Below the pieces are notes generated by a model, which saw only the letters and a program-made list of their open reading frames with translations, had not been told where the DNA came from and made no database searches. The translations under genes and the position numbers were made by a program. Positions 48,179-58,814 of a DNA stretch of 64,000 nucleotides are shown one piece after another. Source of the stretch: Asticcacaulis sp. MM231 (GTDB taxonomy: Bacteria; Pseudomonadota; Alphaproteobacteria; Caulobacterales; Caulobacteraceae); assembly GCF_964186625.1 (NCBI RefSeq), contig NZ_OZ075108.1, forward strand, positions 3,299,001-3,363,000, written 5' to 3'. Every line of letters begins with the position of its first letter. Within the stretch, counting starts at the first letter, position 1.

Positions 48179-48877
48179 CTATTCCAGGTTACTGAGGGTA
48201 TTGGCTTTCGGGCGGCTCTCGACATAGTCTTCGCCCGTCAGCTCAAAATGAATGTGCTCGGCCATGTTGGTGGCGTAGTCACCGATGCGCTCAAGGTTCT
48301 TGGCCATGAACAGAAGGTGCGTACAGGCCGAGATGGTGCGCGGATCACCCATCATGTAGGTGAGCAGTTCGCGGAACAGGGCGTTGTAATGTTCGTCGAC
48401 CTCGGTATCGGAGGCCCAGACGCTCTGCGCCAGTTCAACCTTGCCGCCCTTGTAGGCGTCCAGCACGTCACGCAGGCGCGACGACACCAGCTTGCCCATG
48501 CGCTCGATCGAGCGGGTCAGCGGCGTCATCGGCTCGGCTTCCGAGATCACGATAGCGCGCTTGGCGATATTCTTGGCCAGATCGCCGGTGCGCTCAAGAG
48601 CGGTCGCCAGCTTCATGGCTGCCACGGTCTTGCGCAGGTCTTCGGCCATCGGCTGACGCAGCGCGATCAGGCGGATGCACTTGCGCTCGATATCCTTTTC
48701 CAGCTCATCAAGCTTGTGGTCGCGTGCGACGACGCTTTGCGCCAGGGCCACATCGCGGCGCGCCACGGCGTCAACCGCGTCGGCAACCTGCGCTTCGGCC
48801 AGACCGCCCATGAGCACGACTTCGGCCGAAAGCTGGTCGAGTTCGTCGCCGTAGGTTTTTACGATGTGGTTGTTCAT
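48179..48877 (-). CDS. phoU: Phosphate signalling protein PhoU
   Basis: The 232-residue protein is made of two three-helix PhoU repeats. Motifs such as DELDQLSAEVVLMGGLAEAQVADAVDAV and RIGDYATNMAEHIHFELTGE mark the repeats. PhoU damps PhoR signalling and Pst transport when phosphate is plentiful. The start at 48877 matches the family N-terminus (MNNHIVKTYGDEL); the open frame extends to 48961 but is probably untranslated. It is between phoR and phoB; the pstSCAB genes that usually precede it are missing from this cluster. Confidence 0.95.
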   Translation of the reverse strand: MNNHIVKTYGDELDQLSAEVVLMGGLAEAQVADAVDAVARRDVALAQSVVARDHKLDELEKDIERKCIRLIALRQPMAEDLRKTVAAMKLATALERTGDLAKNIAKRAIVISEAEPMTPLTRSIERMGKLVSSRLRDVLDAYKGGKVELAQSVWASDTEVDEHYNALFRELLTYMMGDPRTISACTHLLFMAKNLERIGDYATNMAEHIHFELTGEDYVESRPKANTLSNLE

Positions 48878-49030
48878 CTTGATCGGCACCTTTGAAATTC
48901 CCTGATTTTGATAGCTGACGAAGCGGGCCAGCTGACAAGTATCCCGCACCTGTATTACCAAAATCTATAGCCCCATTAGGCGTATTTTGTGACAGTTTTA
49001 TAATAGACGCTTGAAAAAGCCCCGAATAGG

Positions 49031-50533
49031 CTATCCGGCGTCTTTTAGCGATGCGGCAGCATCGACGACAAGGCGCGGCGTCTCCGCCGTTCCGAAGGCA
49101 CGGCTCTGCGGGAAATAGGCGCTGAAGGCGGTGAAGGTCTGCGGCGCGATCTGCGGCAGGGCGGTCACCTTGCCGTCGCGTTCCAGAATATCATCGTCGC
49201 TGGCCGAGATAGGTCCCTGGCTTTCCACCACCAGCCCGCCACGGTGACGGTTGATGATGTGCTTCACGATGGCGAGGCCAAGGCCGGTGCCCAGGCGGTC
49301 GCCGCTCTTCTGGCCCTCGACGCGATAGAAGCGTTCGGCCAGACGCGGCAGGAATTCGCGTTTGATGCCAGGGCCATTATCCCGCACGGTGATGCGGGCG
49401 TAGTAGTCGTGGACGTTGCGATCGGGGCGCAGCAGGACCAGCTTGGCCGCCTTGCCATCCGAAAGCGCCACCGCCTGCGGCAGGGTAACATCGAGGCAGA
49501 TCTCGATGCTGACCTCGGAATTTTGCGGCGCGTATTTGAGCGCATTATCGACCAGATTCTGCACCACCTGCAGGATCTGATCACGGTCGCCGATAATGGG
49601 ATAGAGGCCGGGCTTCGGCCCTTCGATGCGCAGCTTCACATTCTTCTGCTGAGCAATCACGGTCAGGCTGTCAACGACATCGCGCACCGCCAGTGGCAGG
49701 TCGGTCTCACCCGATGGCGGCACGTGCTCGCTCATCTCGATGCGTGACAAAGACAGCAGGTCCGCGATCAGCCGGCCCATCCGGTCGGCCTGCGCGCCCA
49801 TGATGCTGAGGAACTTGTCGCGCGCCTTTTCATCGTCACGCGCCGGTCCGCGCAGGGTTTCGATAAAGCCGGTGATCGAGGCCAGCGGCGTGCGCAGTTC
49901 GTGGGAGGCATTGGCCAGGAAGTCGGCGCGCATCCGCTCCATGCGGCGTGAATCCGTTTCATCGCGCAGGACCAGCAGGGCCAGGCGCTGCGCCATATCG
50001 TGCTTGTTTTCCATCGGCAAGGGGGCCGAAAAAGCGCGCCAGAACTGATCACGCGCACCGCCGCTCATTTCAAAATCGACCGAGCCGCTGATGCCACCGA
50101 ACAGAGCTTCATCGACGCATTCCAGCACTTCCGGCACACGGATAGCACTCACCAGCGGGCCGCCGCGATCGGCGATATGAAAGATACGTTGCGCTGCTGC
50201 ATTGGCGAAGATGACGCGGCGGGCGGCGATATCATCCGGCTCATGACCGGACACGATCATGACCGGATCAGGCACGGCGCGCAGCACCTCCTGGAAACTC
50301 GGTCCCTCCGGCTGCACCTTGACCTGCTTTTCCGGCGCCTTCAGCGCGCGAATCTTTTCTTCGGCATCACCCAAAAGCACCAGATATTTGAACATGGTGT
50401 AGGCGACAATCAGCAGCGCCACGAAGATCAGGAACGGATGCAAAGGCGCATAGAACGACATGGCGATCAGGACGCCAACGCCGATCACCGATCCCGCGGG
50501 GATGATATGCCAAACCGATCTGCGATTATCCAT
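49031..50533 (-). CDS. phoR: Phosphate regulon sensor kinase PhoR
   Basis: The 500-residue sensor has two membrane helices at the N-terminus (residues about 8-28 and 30-48), a PAS-like region (about 75-190), the dimerisation-phosphotransfer helix FLANASHELRTPLASITGFIETLRG (His near 210), and an ATPase domain (QVVQNLVDNALKYAP, VRDNGPGIKREFLPRLAERFYR, GTGLGLAIVKHI). It autophosphorylates under phosphate limitation and passes phosphate to PhoB. A Pho-box-like site lies 67-84 bases ahead of the start. A 153-base gap separates it from phoU. Confidence 0.95.
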   Translation of the reverse strand: MDNRRSVWHIIPAGSVIGVGVLIAMSFYAPLHPFLIFVALLIVAYTMFKYLVLLGDAEEKIRALKAPEKQVKVQPEGPSFQEVLRAVPDPVMIVSGHEPDDIAARRVIFANAAAQRIFHIADRGGPLVSAIRVPEVLECVDEALFGGISGSVDFEMSGGARDQFWRAFSAPLPMENKHDMAQRLALLVLRDETDSRRMERMRADFLANASHELRTPLASITGFIETLRGPARDDEKARDKFLSIMGAQADRMGRLIADLLSLSRIEMSEHVPPSGETDLPLAVRDVVDSLTVIAQQKNVKLRIEGPKPGLYPIIGDRDQILQVVQNLVDNALKYAPQNSEVSIEICLDVTLPQAVALSDGKAAKLVLLRPDRNVHDYYARITVRDNGPGIKREFLPRLAERFYRVEGQKSGDRLGTGLGLAIVKHIINRHRGGLVVESQGPISASDDDILERDGKVTALPQIAPQTFTAFSAYFPQSRAFGTAETPRLVVDAAASLKDAG

Positions 50534-50599
50534 GAAACCTGCTGAAAATAAGCCCGCTCAACCCATACTACAAAAGAACGCTGTGTTTATAGCGCTTTG

Positions 50600-50617
50600 A
50601 CGACAGTTTGGTGACGC
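50600..50617 (-). promoter_or_regulatory. Possible Pho box upstream of phoR
   Basis: Minus strand: GCGTCAC-caaa-CTGTCGT, two 7-mers at the 11-base period of a Pho box (consensus CTGTCAT-N4-CTGTCAT); the second half has one mismatch. TATAAA follows eight bases later as a possible -10. It lies in the 108-base gap between proA and phoR. Confidence 0.5.
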
Positions 50618-50641
50618 GGTGTAAAGGGCAGGTTAAAGGGC

Positions 50642-51934
50642 TCAAGGCCGCGTCTGGCCATGGCCGCGCACGACATATTTGAACGTGGTGAGCTGATCGA
50701 CGCCAACCGGGCCGCGCGCATGAAGACGGTCGGTGGAAATGCCGATTTCAGCGCCAAAGCCGAACTCACCGCCATCGGCGTATTGCGTCGAGGCGTTCCA
50801 GATGACGATGGCGGAATCGACCGCATTGAGGAAGGTCTCGGCCGCTTCGGCGTTTTCGGTGATGATCGCCTCAGTATGACCCGAACCATAGGTGCGGATA
50901 TGATCGATGGCCGCCTGGATATCATCGACCACTTTGATCGAAATGATGGCAAGCGAATATTCCGTCCGCCAGTCCTCTTCGGTGGCCGCCGTCATCGGAT
51001 GAAGCTTTTGTGACATCACATCGCCGCGCAGTTCGCAGCCGGCGGCTTCGAGCGCGGTGGCGATTTTCGGCAGCAGATCGGGCGCCACGGCGGCATCGAT
51101 CAGCAGGGTTTCGGTCGCACCACACACCGAGACGCGGCGCATCTTGGCGTTCAGCGTCACCGCAACGGCTTTTTCCGCATCGGCGTCGGCGTGGATATAG
51201 GTGTGGTTGAGGCCTTCTAGATGGGCCAGAACCGGCGCGCGCGCCTCGGCCTGGACCCGCGCCACCAGCGACTTACCACCGCGCGGAATGATCAGATTGA
51301 TCGTCTTGTCCAGACCGCCGAGGATCAGGCCGACGGCATCGCGGTCCGAGGTTGGAACCAGTTGCACGCAACTGTCGGGCAGGCCGGCGGCGCGGAAACC
51401 ATCCTCGAAGGCAGCATAGATGGCCAGCGCCGAATTGAGCGCTTCCGAACCGGTGCGAAGGATGGCGGCGTTGGATGAACGGATGCACAGGGCGGCGGCA
51501 TCGGCCGTCACGTTCGGCCGGCTCTCATAGATGATGGCGATGACGCCGATGGGGGTAGATACGCGGGCGATATCGAGACCATTGGGCCGCGTCCAGCGCG
51601 CCAGTTCGCGCCCGACCGGATCGGCCAGCGCCGCTACTTCTTCAAGGCCCTTAGCCATGGCCTCGACACGCGCCGGATTAAGGATCAGGCGCTCGATCAT
51701 GGCCTCCGTCAGGCCTTTATCACGAGCGAACTTTTGGTCTTCCAGATTGGCGGCGAGGATCTGCGCCTCACGCGCGCGGATTGACTTCGCCGCTTCCAGA
51801 ATTGCCGTGGTGCGCACCTCTGGTCCGGCCAGCCGCAAAGCTTCCGCGCCGAGCCTGGCCTTGCGGGCCATGTTGGTCATCAGGTCGGTCAGCGCCAGAT
51901 TCGTATTTTGGCGGCTTTGGTCGTCCATGGTCAT
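50642..51934 (-). CDS. proA: Glutamate-5-semialdehyde dehydrogenase ProA
   Basis: The 430-residue enzyme reduces glutamyl 5-phosphate with NADPH in proline synthesis. Motifs: TPIGVIAIIYESRPNVTADAAALCIRSSNAAILRTG, LIIPRGGKSLV, and the catalytic Cys in RRVSVCGATETLL, where residue 287 or so is expected. The C-terminal part FGFGAEIGISTDRLHARGPVGVDQLTTFKYVVRG is standard. Start at 51934 (MTMDDQ) or the second Met (51928). It follows a small membrane protein gene and proB, and probably shares their transcript. proB is split by a one-base frame break. Confidence 0.95.
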   Translation of the reverse strand: MTMDDQSRQNTNLALTDLMTNMARKARLGAEALRLAGPEVRTTAILEAAKSIRAREAQILAANLEDQKFARDKGLTEAMIERLILNPARVEAMAKGLEEVAALADPVGRELARWTRPNGLDIARVSTPIGVIAIIYESRPNVTADAAALCIRSSNAAILRTGSEALNSALAIYAAFEDGFRAAGLPDSCVQLVPTSDRDAVGLILGGLDKTINLIIPRGGKSLVARVQAEARAPVLAHLEGLNHTYIHADADAEKAVAVTLNAKMRRVSVCGATETLLIDAAVAPDLLPKIATALEAAGCELRGDVMSQKLHPMTAATEEDWRTEYSLAIISIKVVDDIQAAIDHIRTYGSGHTEAIITENAEAAETFLNAVDSAIVIWNASTQYADGGEFGFGAEIGISTDRLHARGPVGVDQLTTFKYVVRGHGQTRP

Positions 51935-51984
51935 GATCCTGTTGAATTACACATAAAGTAAGGAAGGTTAGCGAACTGCGCAAG

Positions 51985-52329
51985 TCACGCATCATACCTT
52001 TGAAGATTGGCGGATTTTGAACGCTTGCTGACAATATAACGCAGTATGAAGCTCGCTGATGCGCCAATAGCGGCCGATATGCCCATAAAAATAGAAAATA
52101 CAGCTAAACCGAAAGCGCTCTCGTCTTCAAAAAATGCATCCATACCGCCATCATGAGGGCCGTGGCTTAGCCGCAGATATTCTGAAAAACTGTAGGCAAA
52201 CAATGCGCCAATGAGACTAAAGACAAATAAAAGTGCCAGATTTCGAGTTAGCCCTTGCAGGAACCAGACAATCGAAAAAGTCGCAGCTAGGGGTATCCCA
52301 AAATAACCGATCAGGACCAATACACCCAT
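51985..52329 (-). CDS. Small membrane protein between proB and proA
   Basis: The 114-residue product has three hydrophobic helices (residues about 3-22, 30-48 and 76-100) and an acidic loop (HDGGMDAFFEDESAFG) between the last two. A G-rich site (TAGGGGGGGCAGC) precedes the start. No family was recognised. It starts 11 bases after proB and ends 50 bases before proA; it is probably co-transcribed. Its base composition looks lower in GC than its neighbours, which may point to a recent arrival. Function unknown. Confidence 0.65.
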   Translation of the reverse strand: MGVLVLIGYFGIPLAATFSIVWFLQGLTRNLALLFVFSLIGALFAYSFSEYLRLSHGPHDGGMDAFFEDESAFGLAVFSIFMGISAAIGASASFILRYIVSKRSKSANLQRYDA

Positions 52330-52340
52330 GCTGCCCCCCC

Positions 52341-53487
52341 CTAAACCAAAGCCATATCATCCCGATGGATGACTTCATCGCCAGATGTATAGCCCAAAAT
52401 CGCTTCAATGTCGCGGCTGCCGCGCCCACGAATGGCACGGATAGCCTCGGCGGAATAGGTGACAATACCACGCGCCACTTCCAGCCCCGCCGGCGAGATG
52501 ATCGATACGCTGTCGCCCTTGTCGAACTGGCCGGTGACCTCGACAATGCCTGATGGCAGCAGGCTCTTGCCGTTATGCAGCGCCCGCACCGCGCCCTCAT
52601 CCAGCATCAGCTTGCCGGCGGGCACCACTGTGCCGGCGATCCACGCCTTATAGGCGGCGCTCAAGGACGCCTGCGGCCGGATCAGGGTGAATTTCGCGCC
52701 ATGACCAAGCGCCGAAAGGGGCCTGACCACCTGCCCCGACGCGATCAGGGTGGCGCAGCCGGCGGAACCAGCGATCTTGGCGGCGGCGATCTTGGTGGCC
52801 ATGCCGCCGGTGCCGACTCCCGCCTGCGCATTGGCCCCACCGGCCATCGCCTCGATCGACGCATCGAGCTTTTCAACGATCGTAATATGCTCTGCAGCCG
52901 CATTGCGGCGCGGATCGTCCGTATACAGACCATCGACATCGGACAGCAGGATCAGCGCTTCCGAACGCGCCAACTGCGCAGCACGCGCCGCCAGCCGGTC
53001 ATTGTCGCCGTAACGGATTTCCTCGGTCACCACCGTGTCGTTTTCATTGACGATGGGCACGCACCCGAGATCAAACAGGGTCTCGATCGTGGCGCGCGCA
53101 TTGAGCCAGCGGCGGCGCTTCTCGGTATCCTCGCGCGTCAGCAAAACCTGCGCGGTTTTGAGCCCTACCGCCTGAAAGGCCTCTTCCCACGCGCTCATCA
53201 GGCGCGGCTGACCGGCGGCGGCGGCGGCCTGTTTTTCATCAAGTTTCAGCTTCTTACGAGTTCAGGCCCAGATAGCGACGCCCCAAAGCGCCGGCACCCG
53301 ACGACACCAGAAGCACCGACTTGCCCTCACCCATCAAGGCCGCGATATCTTCGGCCAGCCCGCGCATCCACGCCGCATCGGCCACACCTGACGCCGCATC
53401 GACGATCAGGGCCGAGCCGACCTTGATGGTGATGCGCCTGGCCGACACCAGAACATCAGGAAGCGTTTTTGTGGCGTCAGATGACAT
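52341..53487 (-). CDS. proB: Glutamate 5-kinase ProB, one-base frameshift
   Basis: The start at 53487 gives [14 protein letters not shown] and [19 protein letters not shown], then a stop at 53254-53256. The rest follows in another frame: [100 protein letters not shown], then the C-terminal PUA domain. Dropping one base near 53251-53262 joins the two halves into one kinase of about 381 residues. The enzyme phosphorylates glutamate with ATP in proline synthesis and is feedback-inhibited by proline. A sequence error is the likelier cause than loss of the pathway, since proA is intact. Confidence 0.88.
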
Positions 53488-53592
53488 GAAGGCCTTTATT
53501 TGAGTGACTTTAAATGATAACTCGCGCGCTTCATAACGGCAATGCGGGCACATGCGCAAGCCATTACGTCATTTGGCAAAATTGGTAACAAA

Positions 53593-54978
53593 ATGAACTA
53601 TGTAGGCACCCGCGGCTTCCGCGAACCCCGTACCTTTGCTGGCGCCCTGCTCGATGGCCTGGCGCCCGATGGCGGCCTTTATGTGCCCGAAACCTATCCG
53701 ACCCCTGATTTTGACCTCGCCGCCGCTTCCGCCGGCGATTACGGCGATCTGACCGAAAAACTGCTGACCCTGTTCGGCGTCGATGTGCTGGGGGCTGAGG
53801 CCGTGAAAAAAGCGGCCGCCCGCACCAGAGCCGCCTTCCTCAATGAGGCCGGTCAGGTGCCGCTGGTTCAGGTCGAGGACAATCTGTGGATTCTGGAACT
53901 GTTCCACGGCCCGACGCTCGCCTTCAAGGACATGGCGATGCAGATGATCGCGCCGCTGACCGACGCCGCCCTGGCGCAGAATGGCGAGACCCTGACCCTC
54001 GTCACAGCCACATCGGGTGATACGGGTGCTGCCGCCGTGCGCGCCTTCGCCGGTTCCGAACACGTCCGCCTCGTCGTCTTCCATCCGCTCGGCCGCGTGT
54101 CGCCCGTGCAGCGCCTGCAAATGACCACGGTCGAGGCCGACAATGTGCTCAATATCGGCGTCGAAGGCGATTTCGACGACTGTCAGCGCATGGTCAAGCG
54201 CCTGCTCGGGGAAGAAAGCCTGAAGCAGAACGGCCTCGTCTCCTCCGTCAATTCGATCAACTGGGGGCGTCTGCTCGGTCAGGTGCCGTATTATCTCGCC
54301 GCCACGGCCGCGTCCGGCGCCGATCATCCCGAATTCGTGGTGCCGACCGGCAATTTCGGCGACGCCTTCGCCGGCTGGGTGGGGCGCAAGATCGGCGGCA
54401 ATGTCGGCCGTATCCACGCCGCGGTTAACCGCAACGACGCCCTCGCCCAGGCGATCAATACCGGCCACTATGTTCGCCATCAGGCGGTTGAAACCGCATC
54501 TGTCTCGATGGACGTGCAGGCGCCGTCCAATTTCGAGCGTCTGGTGTTCGAGGCGTCCGGCCGCCATGCCGAAGGCGTCAAGGGCCTGTTTGATACTTTC
54601 AACGCCACCGGCAAGGTCTTCCTCTCCCCCGACCTGCAAGGCGCGCTGAACGCTCAGGTGAGCGCCAGCACGATTTCCGAAGGCGAGACAAAGGCGACCA
54701 TCGCTTACGCCTACAAAAAATGGAACAAGGTGATCTGCCCGCATACCGCCGTAGCCGTGGCCGCAGCGCTCAAGCGCGGCATGGGACAATCGCAGCCGCA
54801 GATCGCCCTGGCCACCGCCCATCCGGCCAAGTTCCCCGATTTCGTCACCTCGGCGCTTGGCTTCCAGCCGGAGGTGCCCGAAGCGATCCGTGCGCTTTAC
54901 GGCAGCAAGGAAACCATCACCTCGATCCGCAACGATGAGTTCGCGGCGCTTGAGGTGGTCAAGGCGTTTCAGAGGTAA
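53593..54978 (+). CDS. thrC: Threonine synthase ThrC
   Basis: The 461-residue PLP enzyme converts O-phosphohomoserine to threonine. It is the bacterial long form: NYVGTRGFREPRTFAGALLDGLAPDGGLYVPE at the front, PTLAFKDMAMQMIAPL with the PLP lysine (about residue 112), VTATSGDTGAAAVRAFAG, SINWGRLLGQVPYYLAAT and VPTGNFGDAFAGW. Start at 53593 gives the conserved MNYVGTRG; the frame above it runs to 53542 without a match. The ribosome site is weak. Homoserine kinase (thrB) is at 60203-61168, so threonine genes are near but not in one operon. Confidence 0.95.
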   Translation: MNYVGTRGFREPRTFAGALLDGLAPDGGLYVPETYPTPDFDLAAASAGDYGDLTEKLLTLFGVDVLGAEAVKKAAARTRAAFLNEAGQVPLVQVEDNLWILELFHGPTLAFKDMAMQMIAPLTDAALAQNGETLTLVTATSGDTGAAAVRAFAGSEHVRLVVFHPLGRVSPVQRLQMTTVEADNVLNIGVEGDFDDCQRMVKRLLGEESLKQNGLVSSVNSINWGRLLGQVPYYLAATAASGADHPEFVVPTGNFGDAFAGWVGRKIGGNVGRIHAAVNRNDALAQAINTGHYVRHQAVETASVSMDVQAPSNFERLVFEASGRHAEGVKGLFDTFNATGKVFLSPDLQGALNAQVSASTISEGETKATIAYAYKKWNKVICPHTAVAVAAALKRGMGQSQPQIALATAHPAKFPDFVTSALGFQPEVPEAIRALYGSKETITSIRNDEFAALEVVKAFQR

Positions 54979-55057
54979 GCGTCAAGCCTGATACAAAGGC
55001 TGCAAAATCTTGCCCCTTTCGCTTGCTAAGCCGCTCGCTTCAACCGAGGGCTTCTCC

Positions 55058-56557
55058 ATGCGCGCTACCCGATTTTTCCTGCTGACAGGGCTTAGCCTCG
55101 TGCTGACCGCTCCGGCCTTTTCACAAGGCATGGGCGGCGGCAATATGGGCGGTATGGGTGGAGGTCCACCGCCCGGTGGCGCCAAGGGCAAGCCTGCCAG
55201 CGCCCCGATCGATAACCGTCCGGCGCCGGCCGTTATCGCCGTATCACAACGCCTCAAAGGCGTGCTGACCCTTGCCGGCGTGGCGCGAACGCTCAGTCAC
55301 CAGACGATTCCGTCCGATAAGCCCGACATGTCTGGCCTATATGCTCTGCGCGGCGCCCAGATCATGCTCGACAGCGTTGATATCGCCACCACCGGCGCGG
55401 CCTCTCTGGTGGCCGATACGCGTGCCTACGGTATGAACTCTGCCCTGCTGATCGACAGCGGCTCACAGGTATTGATGACCGGCGGCCATATCGCCACGCT
55501 CGGACAAGGGGCTACCGCCGCTTATGTCAGCGGCGAAGGCTCCGCGCTTAAGATGGAGGGTGTGGCTCTGACGACGCAAGGCACCGGCGCCTACGGGCTT
55601 GAGGTCCGGCCCGGCGCCAGCCTCGTGGCCAGCAAGATTTCCGTCGCCACCGTATCCGATCATGCCATGGCGCTTTCGGTCATGGGACGGGGCCAGCCCG
55701 TGCGGATCAGCGACAGCCAGTTTGTCACCGAAGGGCCTTTGTCGCCTGCCATTTCGCTATCCGGCGATCTGGAAGCCGAACGTATTTCCGCCAGGGCCGG
55801 ACGCGCCGATGGGCTGGTCATCAATGGCCAGCACCGCGCCAGCTTCAGCGACAGTCGTCTTTTGGGCGATGGTTATGGCGTGATGATCTATGAAGCGCCG
55901 CAGGATGATGGCGTGCCGCTTTCAGGCCCTCAAGGGGGTATGGATCGGGGCGGCCCGCCGCCAGGCGGTCGTGGACCTGGCGGTGGACAAACCCCAGCCG
56001 GCGAACGCCCCAGAGACGCGAAGGCGGGGATGCGCCCCGCCATGGATATGATGGGGCCACCTGAGGATCATGCCGCCGCCCTGACCTTCACGGGCGGGCA
56101 TCTCAGCGGCCGGCGCGCCGGCTTTTACGTCACAAACATCCGTACACGAATTAAAATGGATGCGGTCGAGCTGACCACAGCCAGCGGCGTCATTTTGAAG
56201 GCGGCAGCGGACCAATGGGGCGAACTGGGCCGCAATGGCGGCGACGCCACCCTGTCGGTCAGCCATCAAATTCTGACCGGCGATTTCGTCACTGACGCCA
56301 TCAGCCACATCGCGGTGAACCTGAGCGAAAATTCCCACCTGACCGGCAAGACCACGCGCAACACAGATGTCTCGCTCGACGCGTCCAGCCGCTGGACGCT
56401 GACAGCCAACTCCTCGGTTGGCAAGCTGACGGGTGATCCGGCCCAGATCGACAGTCAGGGCCATACGCTGAGCTATGACAAATATCGTAATCCGGCGCTG
56501 AACGGCCAGACCCTGCCGCTCCCCGGCGGCGGTCAATTGGTGCCAGGCGGCCTGTAG
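55058..56557 (+). CDS. Exported beta-helix-like protein with Gly/Pro-rich segments
   Basis: The 499-residue protein has a signal peptide (MRATRFFLLTGLSLVLTAPAFSQG) and then two Gly/Met/Pro-rich stretches (about residues 25-50 and 295-335). The main part has short repeated strands such as ALLIDSGSQVLMTGGHIATLGQGAT and AISLSGDLEAERISARAG, typical of a right-handed parallel beta-helix as in autotransporter passengers and polymorphic toxins-free adhesins. No barrel anchor or catalytic motif was recognised, so export past the outer membrane is unclear. GAGGG precedes the start. It stands alone between thrC and a shared terminator. Function unknown. Confidence 0.7.
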   Translation: MRATRFFLLTGLSLVLTAPAFSQGMGGGNMGGMGGGPPPGGAKGKPASAPIDNRPAPAVIAVSQRLKGVLTLAGVARTLSHQTIPSDKPDMSGLYALRGAQIMLDSVDIATTGAASLVADTRAYGMNSALLIDSGSQVLMTGGHIATLGQGATAAYVSGEGSALKMEGVALTTQGTGAYGLEVRPGASLVASKISVATVSDHAMALSVMGRGQPVRISDSQFVTEGPLSPAISLSGDLEAERISARAGRADGLVINGQHRASFSDSRLLGDGYGVMIYEAPQDDGVPLSGPQGGMDRGGPPPGGRGPGGGQTPAGERPRDAKAGMRPAMDMMGPPEDHAAALTFTGGHLSGRRAGFYVTNIRTRIKMDAVELTTASGVILKAAADQWGELGRNGGDATLSVSHQILTGDFVTDAISHIAVNLSENSHLTGKTTRNTDVSLDASSRWTLTANSSVGKLTGDPAQIDSQGHTLSYDKYRNPALNGQTLPLPGGGQLVPGGL

Positions 56558-56569
56558 GGCAAACGCAAA

Positions 56570-56601
56570 AGTGCCTCTTTATCCGCGGATAAAGAGGCAC
56601 T
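56570..56601. terminator. Terminator between the beta-helix-like gene and the reductase gene
   Basis: A perfect 15-bp inverted repeat AGTGCCTCTTTATCC-gc-GGATAAAGAGGCACT sits 13 bases after the first gene and 32 bases beyond the second on the opposite strand. T-runs are short (TTTT on the minus side). Confidence 0.75.
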
Positions 56602-56632
56602 GAAAGCATAAACAGACGGGAGCATGGCCCCG

Positions 56633-57775
<1,143 letters not shown>

Positions 57776-57851
57776 TTAAACTGAAAGACGCTATAAAGGG
57801 GCGTCTGGTTAAGGGCAACTGAGGCTATGTAGCCAAGTCGGGAAATGTAAG

Positions 57852-58814
57852 ATGTCGCGTGATCGCTTGCCGCCGCTGTCGGCGCTTCGGGTTTTTGAAG
57901 CCGCCGCCCGCCATGAGAGTTTCAAACAGGCCGCCGAAGAGCTGTTTGTGACGCCGGGCGCGGTGTCGCAGCAAATCCGCTTGCTGGAAGAGCATGTTGG
58001 CGTGGAGCTGTTTGTGCGCGATGGCCGCCGCGTCGTGCTGTCCGAAGCCGGCAAGGCCTCGGCGCAGATTTTGAAAGAAGCCTTCGAGAAGATGTTCGAG
58101 GCCACGCGCCTGATGAAACAGGGCAATCAGAAGGGCCGCGTCACCGTTTCCGCAGCGCCCAGCTTCGCTGCCAAGTGGCTGATGCCGCGCCTTTATGACT
58201 TTAGCGCCGCTAATGAAGATATCGACGTCTGGGTGAGTGCTGACATGGCCCCGGTCGATTTCGCCGTGTCCGATATCGATCTGGCCGTCCGTTACGGCAA
58301 CGGCCACTACAACGGGCTCAATGTCGAGCATCTGCTGGCCGAGGCCGTCGTGCCGGTGTGCTCGCCCTTGCTGTTCGAGGCCGCGCCGATCAAAAAACCG
58401 GCCGATCTCGCGCACCACGTCCTGCTGCACGATGTCGGTGCCGAAACCGATCCGAGTTGCCCGGATTGGCCGATGTGGCTCAAGGCCCATGGCGTTGAAG
58501 GAGTCGATGCGTCGCGCGGCCCGCGTTTCAACCAGTCGAGCATGGTCATCGAGGGCGCGGTTGCCGGTCGCGGCGTGGCCCTGGCCAAGCGCACCATCGC
58601 CGAGGCTGATCTGAAGGCTGGCCGGCTGATGATCCTGTTTGACGAAAAGGACAAGCCGCTGGAATACGGCTACTATCTGGTCTGGCCTCAAACGCGTGAA
58701 CCCACCCCGGCGCAACTGCGCTTCATGGAGTGGCTGCGTGGCGAGGCGCACCGCATCGACGGCGCGCCGAGCACGCAGACCGAACCGCCGGTTTTCGCCG
58801 CCATGGATATTTAG
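57852..58814 (+). CDS. LysR family regulator, GcvA-like
   Basis: The 320-residue regulator has an N-terminal winged helix (LPPLSALRVFEAAARHESFKQAAEELFVTPGAVSQQIRLLEEHVGVELFVRDGRRVVL; residues about 5-62) and a GcvA-type ligand domain (VTVSAAPSFAAKWLMPRLYDFSAANEDIDV). GcvA controls glycine cleavage in enterobacteria; in Alphaproteobacteria this large subfamily also controls other genes, such as beta-lactamases, so the target is unknown. It ends just before a multi-hairpin repeat. No glycine cleavage genes are nearby. Confidence 0.85.
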   Translation: MSRDRLPPLSALRVFEAAARHESFKQAAEELFVTPGAVSQQIRLLEEHVGVELFVRDGRRVVLSEAGKASAQILKEAFEKMFEATRLMKQGNQKGRVTVSAAPSFAAKWLMPRLYDFSAANEDIDVWVSADMAPVDFAVSDIDLAVRYGNGHYNGLNVEHLLAEAVVPVCSPLLFEAAPIKKPADLAHHVLLHDVGAETDPSCPDWPMWLKAHGVEGVDASRGPRFNQSSMVIEGAVAGRGVALAKRTIAEADLKAGRLMILFDEKDKPLEYGYYLVWPQTREPTPAQLRFMEWLRGEAHRIDGAPSTQTEPPVFAAMDI

